Shown here piece after piece: positions 1 to 11,809 of a stretch of 64,000 nt of DNA; the first letter of the stretch is position 1; each line of letters opens with the position of its first letter. The notes beneath the pieces are model-generated. The model had not been told where the DNA came from. It was given only the letters and a program-made list of their open reading frames with translations, and ran no database searches. Origin of the DNA: Norana najaformis. Taxonomy: Eukaryota > Annelida > Clitellata > Crassiclitellata > Hormogastridae. The position numbers were made by a program, and so were the translations under genes. The stretch covers positions 40,665,238-40,729,237 of the forward strand of contig OZ029915.1 in the NCBI GenBank assembly GCA_964023275.1. Direction: 5' to 3'.

Positions 1-435
1 ATAGTCCAGTGTCAAGGGTAAGAGGGGCGTTTTAACAGCTAGTCCTTACAAATTAGAGTTGGAAACGAAGAAGTACTTGTTGGTCGAGAAAATATCTGCC
101 ACTGTAGCAAAGAAATTGAAGAAAATAACAGAGGATAAAAAGGTTCAGCCGAAAATAGAAAAGAAAATGAGAAAGGTAACACCCAACACAGCAACTAGTC
201 ACACAAAGAGTCGTTCAAGAAGTCGCTGGACAAAAGCAGTAAAACTGAAGGCGAACATCCAACAGTGTCAATATGTCCAGAATGCGACATCAAAGAAAAT
301 ACAGAACAGGATCAGCAAATGAATTGTGGTTGGATTGCATGCCAAACATGCAGCATTTGGTACCATGAACTATGCGCAGAAGTGAACGATGTAGTTGGTG
401 GTGACTATTTTACCTGCTTACAATGCTGTGAATAG
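1..435 (+). pseudogene. C-terminal fragment of a PHD-finger pogo-like transposase
   Basis: The fragment is cut by the left window edge. One frame from about position 14 reads RGVLTASPYKLELETKKYL and then a long Lys/Arg-rich linker. The same TSSPYK-type motif occurs in the linker of the transposase at 2647-4767 (there TSSPYKNML). In a second frame, from about 199 to the stop at 433-435, it reads a PHD-like zinc finger: CPEC, then WIACQTCSIWYHELC, then YFTCLQCCE. The linker and finger are in different frames, so at least one frameshift separates them (near 250-265), and the copy is dead. PHD fingers normally bind histone tails; in transposases of this type one is often found at the C-terminus. 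The catalytic part would lie outside the window. The family call rests on similarity to the second element here. Confidence 0.65.
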
Positions 436-572
436 TGTTTGTGTTGCCTTCATATTGTGTTTTTGTCATATTAATGACATAACTAACAGCTGAATGAACT
501 AAAAATAATCAAGCGTTTTTACTTTTCTTCAGGAACGCTATTACTGCAGTGATAGAGAATAGGACTAAAATA

Positions 573-613
573 TGGGCCCATTTTAGATGCAGTAGTATGA
601 TAAAATGGGCCCC
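573..613. repeat. Inverted repeat (hairpin), probably subterminal in the first transposon
   Basis: TGGGCCCATTTTA (573-585) and TAAAATGGGCCCC (601-613) form arms matching at 12 of 13 bases around a 15-base loop. It lies about 140 bases after the stop of the transposase fragment, where subterminal palindromes would be expected. A related half-motif GGGGCCCGTTTTA lies near 773. Confidence 0.6.
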
Positions 614-639
614 CTAAGTCTGTTTACCCTAAGGGTTTT

Positions 640-1770
640 GGTCTTTCTGTTAATGAAGTTAATCGTACACATATCTTGTCCAGTAAATGTACATTAAATT
701 ATTTACATTAGCAATGTATTTGACAAAGAATATTTGAAAAACTGCCCCTTGAATCACTGGTTTTGTGTTAAGGGGCCCGTTTTAGACCGCTTTCCCCTAC
801 CTGACCTTAGATATCTTCGTTCTTTCTTACCTGACCGAAGATATCTTCGTTCTACAACATTGCGTGATCTGGTTGTTCCCCGTCCTGTATTTCGCAGTTC
901 ACATGGTAGTTTCGCCGTAGTCGGTCTCTCATTCTAGAACAAGAAGTCATGCAACCAACGACATGAGCTTTTTCTCCTTAATATGCATCTATTTCGCCAT
1001 TCTTTCTCGTCGTGGTTTTGCGTTTTCAGGTCGACAGCATATCATAGGACAGCTGAGTCGATTTCGGTTTCTAAGTCGGTATCGATTTCGGTTGTTTCCC
1101 CTTAGTTTTTTCAAAGTCGATTCGGTATCTGTGGCCTTAATCCTTTAGGCCTATGTTCACATTTCGACTTCGCTGGTTTGCAGTATATCAAAAGCAGACT
1201 AGCCCACACTTGGAAAACGCTGTCTTATTATAGCCACAGATGTGGCCAGCTGGAATTCCCAAACTAGACCGACCAAGCAACCTGGGCCACATTTAGAAAT
1301 TTCGACTAGTTAGTGGCCCACCATTGGAATGGACTGCTGTTTTCTGGTCCAAATGCAGCGCACGACACCACAACTTCCGCTACGTAGTAGGCCTACTTCA
1401 TTTGCTGCCGTCTAACGCAGGGATGCGTCATTACTATTAATTTTTCAGTGATGGGACACGTGTGTATCAGTCAACCTTAAAATTTTCAGCAGTGTTAGCC
1501 TGCATTGTGTTCAGTGAACGAAAAATATTATACGTAAGATAAGCTGACTTTTTGATAACTGCATTCTGCTTAGACTGACTTTTAGTTTTTTGTGGTTTTT
1601 CATCTCGGTTTTCCGTGTTTTTCGGCTTTCTGAATAGGACCGACCTCCCTGCCTCCCTCTCTTCCTCTTCCTGGCCAAGTCTCGTTATAATCGCGAAATG
1701 GCGCCGGCGTTATATGTCGTCTTTTTTAATGTACTAAAAGGAAAACGACCCATTCGTCTAAGGCTATTAT
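640..1770. other. Intergenic stretch without a recognisable gene
   Basis: The stretch is AT-rich with short open frames below 70 codons and none with a recognisable domain. It contains one short tandem duplication (797-853). Confidence 0.6.
797..853. repeat. 30-bp period tandem duplication with a palindromic core
   Basis: Two units of CTACCTGACC followed by TTAGATATCTTC or GAAGATATCTTC, ending in GTTCT, are offset by 30 bases. The second unit contains the perfect palindrome GAAGATATCTTC. Confidence 0.7.
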
Positions 1771-1875
1771 TGATGATGATGATGATGATGATGATGATGA
1801 CGACGACGACGACGACGATAATAATAATAATGATAAGGAGGAGTAGGAGGAGGAGGAGGAGGAGGAGGAGGAGGA
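1771..1875. repeat. Compound trinucleotide microsatellite
   Basis: The blocks run in order (GAT)n, (GAC)n, (AAT)n, (GGA)n with almost no interruption. Frames reading through it code for homopolymers on both strands and are not genes. Confidence 0.95.
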
Positions 1876-2117
1876 TATTTCGGCGCCTGTTCAACGAAGA
1901 AACGCCATCTGCCTCTCCGGAACATTGTTATCGTGCTACGAGTTCGCTTGACAGTTGTTTAGGCTTACTACAAAATGACGTCTGAAATGTGTGCAAAATA
2001 ATAATAATATTAATAACGAAAATAATAATAATAATTTTTCACCCTTCGCGGTCGGTGGCTTCACCTGCTCGGATCGATGTGTGAGCTAAATGAGGTGTTG
2101 CAAAGGTTTTTGGCATT

Positions 2118-2142
2118 GGTAGAGAGGGGCAAGATGCCCCCT
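2118..2142 (+). repeat. Left terminal inverted repeat of the pogo-like element
   Basis: GGTAGAGAGGGGCAAGATG followed by CCCCCT is the complement of the right end, with three mismatches. Confidence 0.75.
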
Positions 2143-2160
2143 CGGGGCAAAACGCCCCCA
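2141..2160. repeat. Left subterminal palindrome
   Basis: GGGGCAAAACGCCCC is an imperfect palindrome also found at 2491-2519, 5087-5142 and in the right terminal repeat. It is possibly a transposase binding site. That function is inferred. Confidence 0.65.
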
Positions 2161-2317
2161 TGCCACCCTGTCTCCCCTCCGCTATGTAATGGACTGTTCT
2201 CGCTGTCCTTGAGTCAGTCATTGTACCATATTGAGGTCACCGTTAGCCATTTTGGTCTTGCTGATGCTTTGCGCGATTTTAGTAATAAATTCGATTTTTA
2301 CGTGTTTCCTTGTAGAG

Positions 2318-2646
2318 GTAAGCTTGCCAATTCTCTCTCATTAATATTACTTGACGCTAGTCAGAACCAAAAGTAAATATATGGTTTTAAAGAATACTTT
2401 ATATAGAATTATTTTGCGCAGTAACTGGGGATCTTTTTAGGCTACATTTGTGTGATATGGGCAGTCTGTCAGAGTAGTTCCAAGGGGAAAAAACGCCCCA
2501 CTCGGGGGGCGTTTTGCCCAACCAAAAATAAATCATTAAACTTTTAGGCCTATGCCTAACAATTTCCAATATCACATTATTTGGAGTTGCTTATTCAATA
2601 AGTATTTGTATCTTAAAATGTTTATAAACCATTATAATTTCTTCAG
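2318..2646 (+). other. Possible 5' UTR intron of the transposase gene
   Basis: A consensus donor (GAG then GTAAGC, intron from 2318) and a strong acceptor (TTTCTTCAG ending at 2646) flank 329 bases. The transposase ATG follows the acceptor directly. The intron is inferred from splice consensus only. Confidence 0.4.
2486..2519. repeat. Internal copies of the GGGGCGTTTT palindrome
   Basis: AAACGCCCC and GGGGGGCGTTTTGCCC lie head to head, matching the subterminal motif. Confidence 0.65.
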
Positions 2647-4767
2647 ATGGTGCGAACATACAAAAGAAAAACAGACAGAGGTAATTATGGAACAGATGCT
2701 CTCAGTGCTGCTCTTGAGGCAGTTCATGCTGTAACTGTGCTTAAAACGGCTGCCAAGCAATACGGTATTCCACCGAAAACCTTGCGTAGGCACCGGAATT
2801 TTAAAGAGTCCAAACCTGGGAATGTTAGACTCGGCAATTTATCTACGGTGTTTAAACCAGAGTATGAGCAGCAACTGGTGGATCACATCAAAATGATGGA
2901 GAAAGCGTTGTATGGTCTGACACCATATGACATAAGGCGCTTGGCATTCGATCTGGCAGTGCAACTTGATATTCAAGATCACCCATTTTCTGGTAGGTCT
3001 GCTGGTAAGGACTGGTTACAGGGCTTCATGAAAAGACACCCAGATTTGTCCATTAGAATTCCGGAAGCAACCAGTTTAAGCAGGGCTGTAGGCTTTAATC
3101 GGCCGCAGGTTGCCAATTTTTACAAGGTTTACAAGGAAGCACTTGATGCAACACAAGCGGACGGACTTAAAATATGGAACATGGACGAGACAGGCATCAG
3201 CAACGTCCACAAGCCGATGAATATAGTTGCCACTAAAGGTGCCAAGTCAGTTGGGAAGATTACCAGTGGTGTAAGGGGCCAGACTGCAACAGTAATCTGT
3301 GCTATGAATGCAGCAGGAACTTTTGTGCCACCTACATTTATTTACCCAAGAAAACGAATGGTAGCATCTCTGATTAATGGAGCACCGTGCGGAGCGCTAG
3401 GACTTTGTAGTCCAAGTGGTTGGACGGATAGAGATAATTTCCTGCGCTGGCTTGAACATTTCTCAAAGTTTGTGAAATGTTCAAAGGAATCGCCCCATAT
3501 CCTTCTTCTTGACGGACACCATAGTCACAAACACTTGCAGCTATTCTGGTTGCGCGCGAGAAAGGAATTATATTAATAACATTTCCACCCCACTGCACAC
3601 ATCGCCTTCAACCCCTTGATGTTAGCTTCTTCAAATCGTTGAAAAGCAGTTACAACGTTGAAGCTGGAAACTGGATGACCAGTAACCCTGGAAGAAGAAT
3701 TTCTGCTTTTGAAGTTGCTGGAATTTTTTCAGCAGCATTTGGTAGATCTGCCTCTCTGCAGAAAGCTATTGCAGGTTTTGAAGTTTGCGGTCTGTGGCCT
3801 TACAAACCGAATAAGTTCACAGACGACGATCATGCTCCATCTCTGGTAACAGAAGAACCTCAGCCAGTAACTTCTACTTCAACAAGTGGAATTACTAAGG
3901 CCAATGCAGATGATTCAGCTGTCACACTGATTGCCCAAATTCCATCAAGTCCATGTCTCCAAGAAGCTGTAAAAGACGCAGTAGTCAGCGATATATATGT
4001 TAAGGAGATTGCTATAGACAATTGCCCATCTCATGAAAGACCTGCAAAGGATGTAGTCGTCGGCGATGTGCTAGTTGAGCCGATGATCACAGACACACCC
4101 ACCACAAGTACACCTCTTGAAGAACCTCCAAAGGATGCAGTCACCGGCGATGTGTCTACTGAACCTATGATCACAGACACATCCACCGTAAGTCCACCTC
4201 TTGAAGAACCTCCAAAGAATGCAGTCAACATCCCGTCATCCAATGCAGTTAGCGCCGAAATGAAGTCCTTCAGAAATTTTTTGAACAAACTGTCACCGCC
4301 GGCCAAGATGGCGGGTCAGCGAACAAGGAAAAGAAAGACGGAATCGGCAATGAACTTAACATCGTCGCCTTACAAAAATATGCTGGCACAAAAACATGAG
4401 ACTAAGGTGACTAAAATCAAACTAGGCACTTCACAAAGCCGGAATCCCAGTGAGCGTAAACACCTCACTGTCAACCGTAAGGCTGATACAAAGAAAACGG
4501 AAGCAGACTTGCAGACAGGACAAGAAAAGAGGCAGAAAGCCAAAGAGCAGCAGTAGTACGAATGTGCACATAGGCGATGATGCAATGAAACGTAGTGGTG
4601 TGATGCCATCCGTGGAGAACACTTGTGGATATTGTGGCTTCCAATATGGTGAAGAGGATGACCCTTTGATCGATGACGTATGGTCGAAGTGTGTAAAGTG
4701 TTTCCGATGGTGTCATGATTCTTGTGGCATTACACGCAAGCAACAGTTTTGCTGCGCTAAATGTTAA
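2647..4767 (+). pseudogene. Pogo/Tigger-like DDE transposase with C-terminal PHD finger, two frameshifts
   Basis: This enzyme family cuts and re-inserts its own element at TA sites. Frame one (2647-3576) starts with a helix-turn-helix (residues about 27-50, AVTVLKTAAKQYGIPPKTL), a CENP-B-type second DNA-binding region (about 75-150, including GKDWLQGFMKRHPDLS) and a DDE core. The first catalytic Asp is in WNMDETGI (residue 180) and the second in LLLDGHHSHK (residue 289). The frame is lost near 3537-3545, apparently by a one-base deletion. The third Asp, in LQPLDVSFFKSLK (codon 3618), continues in the frame of 3639-4556. A Pro/Thr-rich linker follows with two copies of a repeat near EPMITDT. 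The frame shifts again near 4510-4540. The last frame carries RGRKPK, resembling an AT hook, and a PHD finger (CGYC, WSKCVKCFRWCHDSC, FCCAKC) ending at 4767. Length and domain order suit a full-length ancestor. Confidence 0.85.
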
Positions 4768-5086
4768 TAGCACACTAGATGGTATGACCTAAATTGCATT
4801 TAATATTTAATAGTTTTGGTGTTATTTCATGAATAATGCATCTAAGATTTTATCTTGCAATTTTTAACTCTGCATTTCAAGGTATTCAGTTTAGCAATTC
4901 AGACAGTTCATGTAAAGAACAATAACTTTGATACCAATTACAGTATAGGCGAACTAAATGAGTTCAAGACTTTAGGCCTACTATTGATGTAAACTGGATA
5001 GAACTAATAAATGCATACCTCAAAACAGTGCATTAATAAGTGCATCTATAGGCTTTATAGGACACAGATTTGCCAAACCTGCAAAC

Positions 5087-5142
5087 GGGGCAAAACGCCC
5101 CCAAAGGGCGTTTTGCCCCAGGTGAGGGGTAAAACGCCCCCT
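5087..5142. repeat. Right subterminal palindrome array
   Basis: Three GGGGCAAAACGCCCC-like blocks occur in alternating orientation within 56 bases, mirroring the left end of the element. The 300 bases before it (4768-5086) show no gene. Confidence 0.7.
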
Positions 5143-5299
5143 TTGAAGCGTTTGGTAATTTTTTAAATTTCTGTTTTATACTTTATGCAGTCTTAACAAA
5201 CACAAATTTACTTTATTTGGGACATTCAGTAGTAGACCATACAAAATTATCATGCTTATAAAACTGTTACCCGCATTCTAAATTAGTAAAAACCATTAT

Positions 5300-5331
5300 A
5301 GGGGGCGTTTTGCCCCACTCTACCCCTACTG
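5300..5331 (-). repeat. Right terminal inverted repeat of the pogo-like element
   Basis: Read inwards the end is CAGTAGGGGTAGAGTGGGGC followed by AAAACGCCCCCT. TA lies immediately outside at 5332-5333. Confidence 0.8.
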
Positions 5332-5333
5332 TA

Positions 5334-5423
5334 ATATCCCATGCTAGGCAAAGAACATGCGACCAAGGGATGAGCGTCACACCGTCCGGGCGTCTTCGGT
5401 CTTCCCTTAAGAAACCAAGAGGC

Positions 5424-5460
<37 letters not shown>

Positions 5461-6535
5461 CAGATGCTTATCTCGCACTAATTTATGAATTCACCTCAAA
5501 ATCACAGGTAGCTCGAAAAAAGGTAAGTCGTCAATTGTTTGCGAAATGAAATAAGAAAAACAGAAGGGTCTTCTGGCACGATGATGATGATGATGATGAT
5601 GCAGGGGAATCACGTGAGATTGCTCTACTTTTCAGCGCCTCTCTCTATCTGCATTCAGCTCTATAACGCTATCGCTTTCCGTGACACGTTTTCTGATGTT
5701 GCTAGGGACGAGGCATGTTTTCCCATACAAACCCTTCAACAGCTCCTTGAGTAATTTTTCAGTTCCTCAGGGATTACACTTACCCGGAGCAAAAAAATAA
5801 TTTCATCTTCTCCGGGAAAAAAATAATTTCATCTTATTATTGCTAGCTGTTTGTCTTCCTACCTGTCGCTCGCGACTGCACGACGAGGGTGTCGAAATAA
5901 TATTGCAATAGGCCTTCGCTTCGCTCGGGGCAACTATAATTACGTGAGCCACATGACGGGCAGGGGTGGTGAAGGATATCACCCGCTTAATTCATTGAAA
6001 ATGATTATATATGTCGACCTACTGTGCTTGCTGATCACTCTAGAGACACCTGACGGTGGCAAGGATTATCTTGCTGTAAATAATTTGATCTGTCCGAGCC
6101 TCACTCGTGCTGAGTGCTTACCCGGGCTGCCCAGAACGCCCGGGCCAATTTTTCAAAACATGGCCGGTAGATGGCTGGCCCGCAGATCCCCCAAAGTCTC
6201 GGCAAATCCAACCCTGATACATGTAAATAATTATATAAACAAAAGCAACCATAAATACATGGATACTATAAATGTATGGACAGTTATATATGTACTCTCC
6301 ACATCTGGATCCAGTTTTGAATAGTCCAATTAGCTGTATTGCCCTCTGAAACAGGAGCTCATGTAGATCGCTCGAACGTTGGTATTAACAATACCCATGA
6401 AAACCTGGACCAGCGTTCAGATGAACTGTGGAGCCACCTGTCGAATAAAATGGTAAATCTCGCATAGCGGACGAAGAAAAGAGGGACAAGGTTGTTGGGA
6501 AAGAAGAGGATGAGACGAGAAGGATGACGATGATG
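5334..6535. other. Intergenic stretch with short repeats
   Basis: The stretch has no gene I recognise. It holds an (ATT)n tract (5425-5459), a (GAT)n tract (5580-5600) and a 28-bp-period duplication with AAAAAATAATTTCATCTT (5785-5836). A segment at 5961-6004 is repeated in the NELL intron at 30026-30069. The open frame at 5851-6324 (157 codons) has no domain or coding character I can defend. Confidence 0.6.
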
Positions 6536-6655
6536 ATGATGACAATAATGACGATTATGATGATGTTGAGAAGGAGGAGAAGGAGTAGCAGGAGGAGGAA
6601 GAGGAGGAGAAAGAGGAGAAGGAGCAGGATGAGGAGGAGGAGGAGGAAGAGAACT
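6536..6655. repeat. (GAT)n and polypurine (GGA/GAA)n tract
   Basis: The plus strand is almost purely A and G from about 6565 to 6655, after a GATGAT block. The minus-strand Pro-rich reading frame over it is an artefact. 6656-7065 shows nothing further. Confidence 0.85.
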
Positions 6656-7063
6656 TAAGTATGAAAAAAGCCACTGTTTGTAGGCCTGATTTTTATTAAC
6701 GATGGAGTTTATATGAAACATTTCTAATTTTGCGGGTGATCCAAAGCCATGTAGAACAGGCTTTGATGCAGAAGAAGCTGAGCGTCTAAAACGAACATTT
6801 AATGGCTCACAGGACTGTAGATGCATCTTAATGTAGAAAAATGTTTGTTTGTGCATATGGAAGAAGAGAAACAAAGATTTCCTATGAAATGGGAGGCAAT
6901 GTGTTCAAGCTGAGTGATAAAGGCAGGTCGATGCGTGGAGTGATTATGCATAAGAATGTAAAAATTTCAGCTTTAACGACATAATGCTGAAACAGCAAAA
7001 AGGCTAACTCAACCCTAGGTATTATCAGGAGAACAATAGTTAGCAGATGAAAAGATACAATGC

Positions 7064-8060
<997 letters not shown>

Positions 8061-8077
8061 TTCTAGGAAAAAAGCAC

Positions 8078-8223
<146 letters not shown>

Positions 8224-8429
8224 AAAATGATAATATTAGTATGATAAAATAGAATCTATGTTTATACGTGTTCAACAGGTTAACATGGTAAGGTTCCTGA
8301 AAAGCAGGTGGCTTCCCTACGCTGGACAGCCACCAAGAATCTTTTGAGCAGGTAGCTGGTTTCCAGTGGATCGTGGGTTGCATTAGTCAACTTTCACCCT
8401 AACTCCGACATGAAATTCAACCCTTGTGT

Positions 8430-9745
8430 ACTCCACGCGGCGCTGGTCTCCAGCGCGACCGCCACAAAAGTAAATTCTCATCGGACATTCTCCATATTCT
8501 CCACATTCAAAATAGTCGTTAGTCCATTTCTTAAATAGTCAAATCTTGCTAGACTGGGGCAGTCGGTGCAAATGGCTGTGCGCATTGTGTAGAGCAGCTT
8601 TGGCACGCTTAATCCGTTTCGCAACAGCTCTAGGGTGTTGTGTGCTTGTGGCAAGTGGAGGCGCCCCATTGCTCGTTCCAGATCATCTGCCTTCTCATTC
8701 ACCACCTTGTCGACGGCTGGTTCAGGCATCAGTGGTGCACCCAGCAGTGTCGCCTCTCCTAATCGTGTGTAGGCTATTTAAAGCGGCAGAAAGCAAAACT
8801 TTATTTTCGTCATTCTGGAAGACAATCTCGCATTTGAAGCCGTTGAGTTGAAGTCCTAGCTTAGCGGATTCCTGTGCGATCAGCCGCACATCCTGGGCCA
8901 CCATATTCACACTGCCTCCCAGTGTCATGTCGTATAGAACGATACTTTTAACTCGGACTTCAGCTGTAGGCTAATAGGATTGGCTGTATTGTGATACAGA
9001 ATTCCATGGTAACCATCTGATCACCCTGCTGGGTACCCTCTTCTGATCGAAGAATATTTGATCCATGTCTTAACATCGGGCTGCAAGAATAAGAGCGAAA
9101 CGGTTAAGATCAGGAGTACCTCTAGCAACAGCTTCCAAGAGAGAGCCTCTGCGTCGACGCCTTCTGATATGCCAACCCCCAGTTGGACAGAAGCGAGCAG
9201 TGGATATAGTTTGGCTACAGCATGAGCTTTGGCATATTGAGCCCTAGACGTCGTCATGTGTATCCGACCGTAACTGGCCTTATTCCTCCTCTCTTTTCAT
9301 GAGATTGGTCCCATATATAATTTCGTTAACCTCGCCAGTAAGCTCCCTTCCAACTTCAGATTGACCAATTTATTGAAGTGGTGGATAAGATTAAAATGAA
9401 CTCTTGCCGAAGTCAAGTATTTGAGGTGTTGTGTAGTGATACCGTCTGGACCAGCTGCTGAATCTGCTGGAAACGAAGAAATGGCTTCGGCAATAGCTCG
9501 CTCAGATATGCCCGGCGGAGCAAAGCGATAAGAGTGCTTGGGTCACAGATTGGGCTCCTGTCCGACGGGGGTTGGCAGGTGCTTAATCCTAAGTCCAGGC
9601 AACGTCTCTAGACTGTCCGGTGTAGGTCAGTCATCGCTGCAGATGTTGCGAATAGCAGCCTAGTAATTTCCACCCTCCAAATTTCTGGCAACTGCCGATG
9701 CCAAGTGCTTTACGGAGTCGCATCTCATCAGGCCTATACCTCGGG
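8430..9745 (-). mobile_element. Reverse transcriptase relic of a non-LTR retrotransposon
   Basis: Read on the minus strand from about 9700 downwards, fragments in several frames follow the order of a non-LTR reverse transcriptase: SERAIAEAISSFPADSAAGP, DGITTQHLKYLTSA, AKAHAVAKLYPLLASVQLG, then LYDMTLGGS, LIAQESAKLGLQLNGFKCE, and DDLERAMGRLHLPQAHNTL with LSVPKLLYTMR. Known relatives carry a YxDD box where this copy reads YDM, so the second catalytic Asp is lost here. Stops and frameshifts separate the blocks, so the element is dead. Ends are approximate. It is a different family from the element at 7218-8060. Confidence 0.75.
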
Positions 9746-9990
9746 AGGCCGTTGGTTTGTATGCATCTTTATCTATATTGCCTGCAGACTCGTTTTAACG
9801 CCAGTTCGTTATTCTAGAGATTATTGTCCGCGTTAGGTTGCGTTTGACCAATCCTTGTTTTGGCTTGGCCAAACGCATCCTCGAAAAACTGAGGTCCGAC
9901 CATTTCCCAGTATTACTTGGTTTGCGGTTGAATAACAATAATGATAATAATAATAATAATAATTTTTATTATTTTAAAAACGTTATTAGG

Positions 9991-9991
<1 letters not shown>

Positions 9992-10087
<96 letters not shown>
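9992..10087. repeat. (ATT)n microsatellite
   Basis: About 96 bases of uninterrupted ATT, with shorter AAT blocks just upstream (9933-9960). Confidence 0.97.
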
Positions 10088-11226
10088 GTCATTTAATATT
10101 CACTGGCTGGCGCCAGAGATCCAGATCATAACACAAATTCCACAAATAAATTATTATAAGTTATTATGTGCATCAGTCCGTTTTATATCTACAAAATATA
10201 ATATAATTAGAACATCTAATGCACAAGGCATCAGCCGATGGCGCATTTATAATTACGAGTAATTAGGTTAAGAAAATATGCGCCTGTGAATAAGCAGTAC
10301 CCTGTAACTTAGCTTTCATTGGATGCTGTGGAAGTTCTGAGTTTTACGACGAAGTTCAAACCCCCGCAGGGCCTAGCTCAATAAAAGGGATCTGAAAGTA
10401 GCTTCAAGGCGTTGGTATGATGAAGGAAATAGTCACTGTTTGGCGGGCTGTTGAAAGAACGTGATTCTGTCCATGAACACGATATGATGCATTTGTTGAA
10501 ATAAACAGTTAACACAGTCAGGCATTTGAAACATATACGGTAAAGTTGCCCTTCCAAATTTGTCGACAATTTCTGCTGCACCCTGTTACAAATAAATTAC
10601 AGTCATATAATTATTCAGCACATGGAGTGCCTCCTTTTTGGCTCGTTTTATGCAGGTGTATACAAGGCCACCATGGGCGAAGAATATATAGTTTTATAGT
10701 ATTTTTTAAGGATCTACAAAGACGCAACATAATTCATCAGTTATAATACATTACTGGGCAATATTGGAATGCAATGAATACCTGTTCAGTTGTCCTTTTA
10801 GGTTTCGATACTGAACTTCATGTCAAGTTATTGGCCATATTTATAAAAATAGTGACCTATATAGGGTTTGTGGGTAGTCTACTCCTGTAAATTAAAATTA
10901 GGTCTATTAGTAATGACATGTACACACATGATCAGGTAGAAAAACCCTATGCAATACTGGTTTGCATTACCCTTGCGGGCCGAATTCCCCTCCGTCCCCC
11001 CAAAGTCATGCTCTGCACCCTCGGAAGTTCGAAGCCAACGTGACTGGGTTTAAGACATCCCCTGGACAATTCCCATTGTAGGAAATGTCTAGATAAATAT
11101 CCGGGGTATATCCGGATCCCAACATCACCATCATTATCATTGTTAATATTCTTTGCATTTTTAATCAGCAGTTTAATTACATCTAATTGCAAGGCACTAA
11201 TGCAAAACCTTTGACAGGTGCTTGTG
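10088..11226. other. Intergenic, no gene seen
   Basis: Open frames are below 70 codons with no recognisable domain. No structured repeat is evident. Confidence 0.55.
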
Positions 11227-11406
11227 TCTTGATACATACATACAATAATACATGCATACATACATGCATACATACATACATACAATAATACATGCATACA
11301 TACATGCATACATACATACATACAATAATACATGCATACATACATGCATACATACATACATACAATAATACATGCATACATACATGCATACATACAATAA
11401 TACATG
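11227..11406. repeat. 40-bp minisatellite, four near-perfect copies
   Basis: TACAATAATA starts at 11241, 11281, 11321 and 11361, exactly 40 bases apart. Each unit continues with CATGCATACA and CATACATACA blocks. The Met/Tyr/Cys-rich minus-strand frames across it are artefacts. Confidence 0.95.
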
Positions 11407-11710
11407 CTTACATATGTGACCGTGCTGGAAAGTGCGCTATATAAAGGCAGTACATTGTGGAATCCAGTGTGACTCAGTAAGTTGGCAGACTTCTTAGTCA
11501 AACGTGTGGATGCTGGCCGCTAACTTGGAATGTGTCAATCTGTTATCCAGTATAGCAGTTGGAGGAAGGGTTGCTGTACACGTCATAGCCGGTGCTAGAA
11601 CGGCTCAGCCTCGCAACGGGCCGGGAAGACAATGCAGGGGAAGATGACACATAATGTAACTGATATTCCATTAAAAGGAGATGTTCAGGATAATTGGCAG
11701 AAATGAGTAA

Positions 11711-11800
11711 GCCCGGCTAGCTCATCCAAAATAGCACAGTCTGGGTGATATGCTAATTCGTTCAGAGATAGAACCAAATAAGGTAAGGATTTCGAATCCA
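11711..11800 (+). mobile_element. Possible tRNA-derived SINE head (decayed)
   Basis: GCCCGGCTAGCTC resembles the 5' end and A box of a tRNA, and GGATTTCGAATCC (11787-11799) resembles a B box with one inserted base. Spacing is right for an RNA polymerase III promoter. The arms do not fold, so it is not a working tRNA gene. Confidence 0.35.
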
Positions 11801-11809
11801 GGCTGGTCG

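Larger units (their letters stand above)
2116..5331 (+). mobile_element. Pogo/Tigger-like DNA transposon with PHD-finger transposase, nearly complete
   Basis: The element is about 3.2 kb, bounded by terminal inverted repeats at 2118-2142 and 5300-5324 that match at 22 of 25 bases. The right end reads inwards as CAGTAGGGGTAGAGTGGGGC with a TA dinucleotide directly outside (5332-5333). That fits the TA target preference and the CAGT-type ends of pogo-like elements. The left end has lost a few bases (GGCATTGGTAGAG), so its outer border and target duplication are uncertain. Inside are subterminal palindromes at both ends, a possible 5' UTR intron (2318-2646) and a transposase gene in three frames. 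Two frameshifts mean this copy is probably not autonomous. Confidence 0.8.

Noticed and set aside
24-34. GGGGCGTTTT at the left edge as a transposon end
   Set aside because: It falls inside the coding frame of the transposase fragment (RGVLTASPYK), so the likeness to the GGGGCGTTTT palindrome is coincidental.
11438-11452. CTATATAAAGG as a TATA box
   Set aside because: The context (GTGCGCTATATAAAGGCAG) resembles the common 3' tail of LINE elements and no gene follows.
11183-11501. Met/Tyr/Cys-rich open frames and the 40-base repeats as a CRISPR-like array
   Set aside because: The units are contiguous with no unique spacers, and this is animal DNA; it is a minisatellite.
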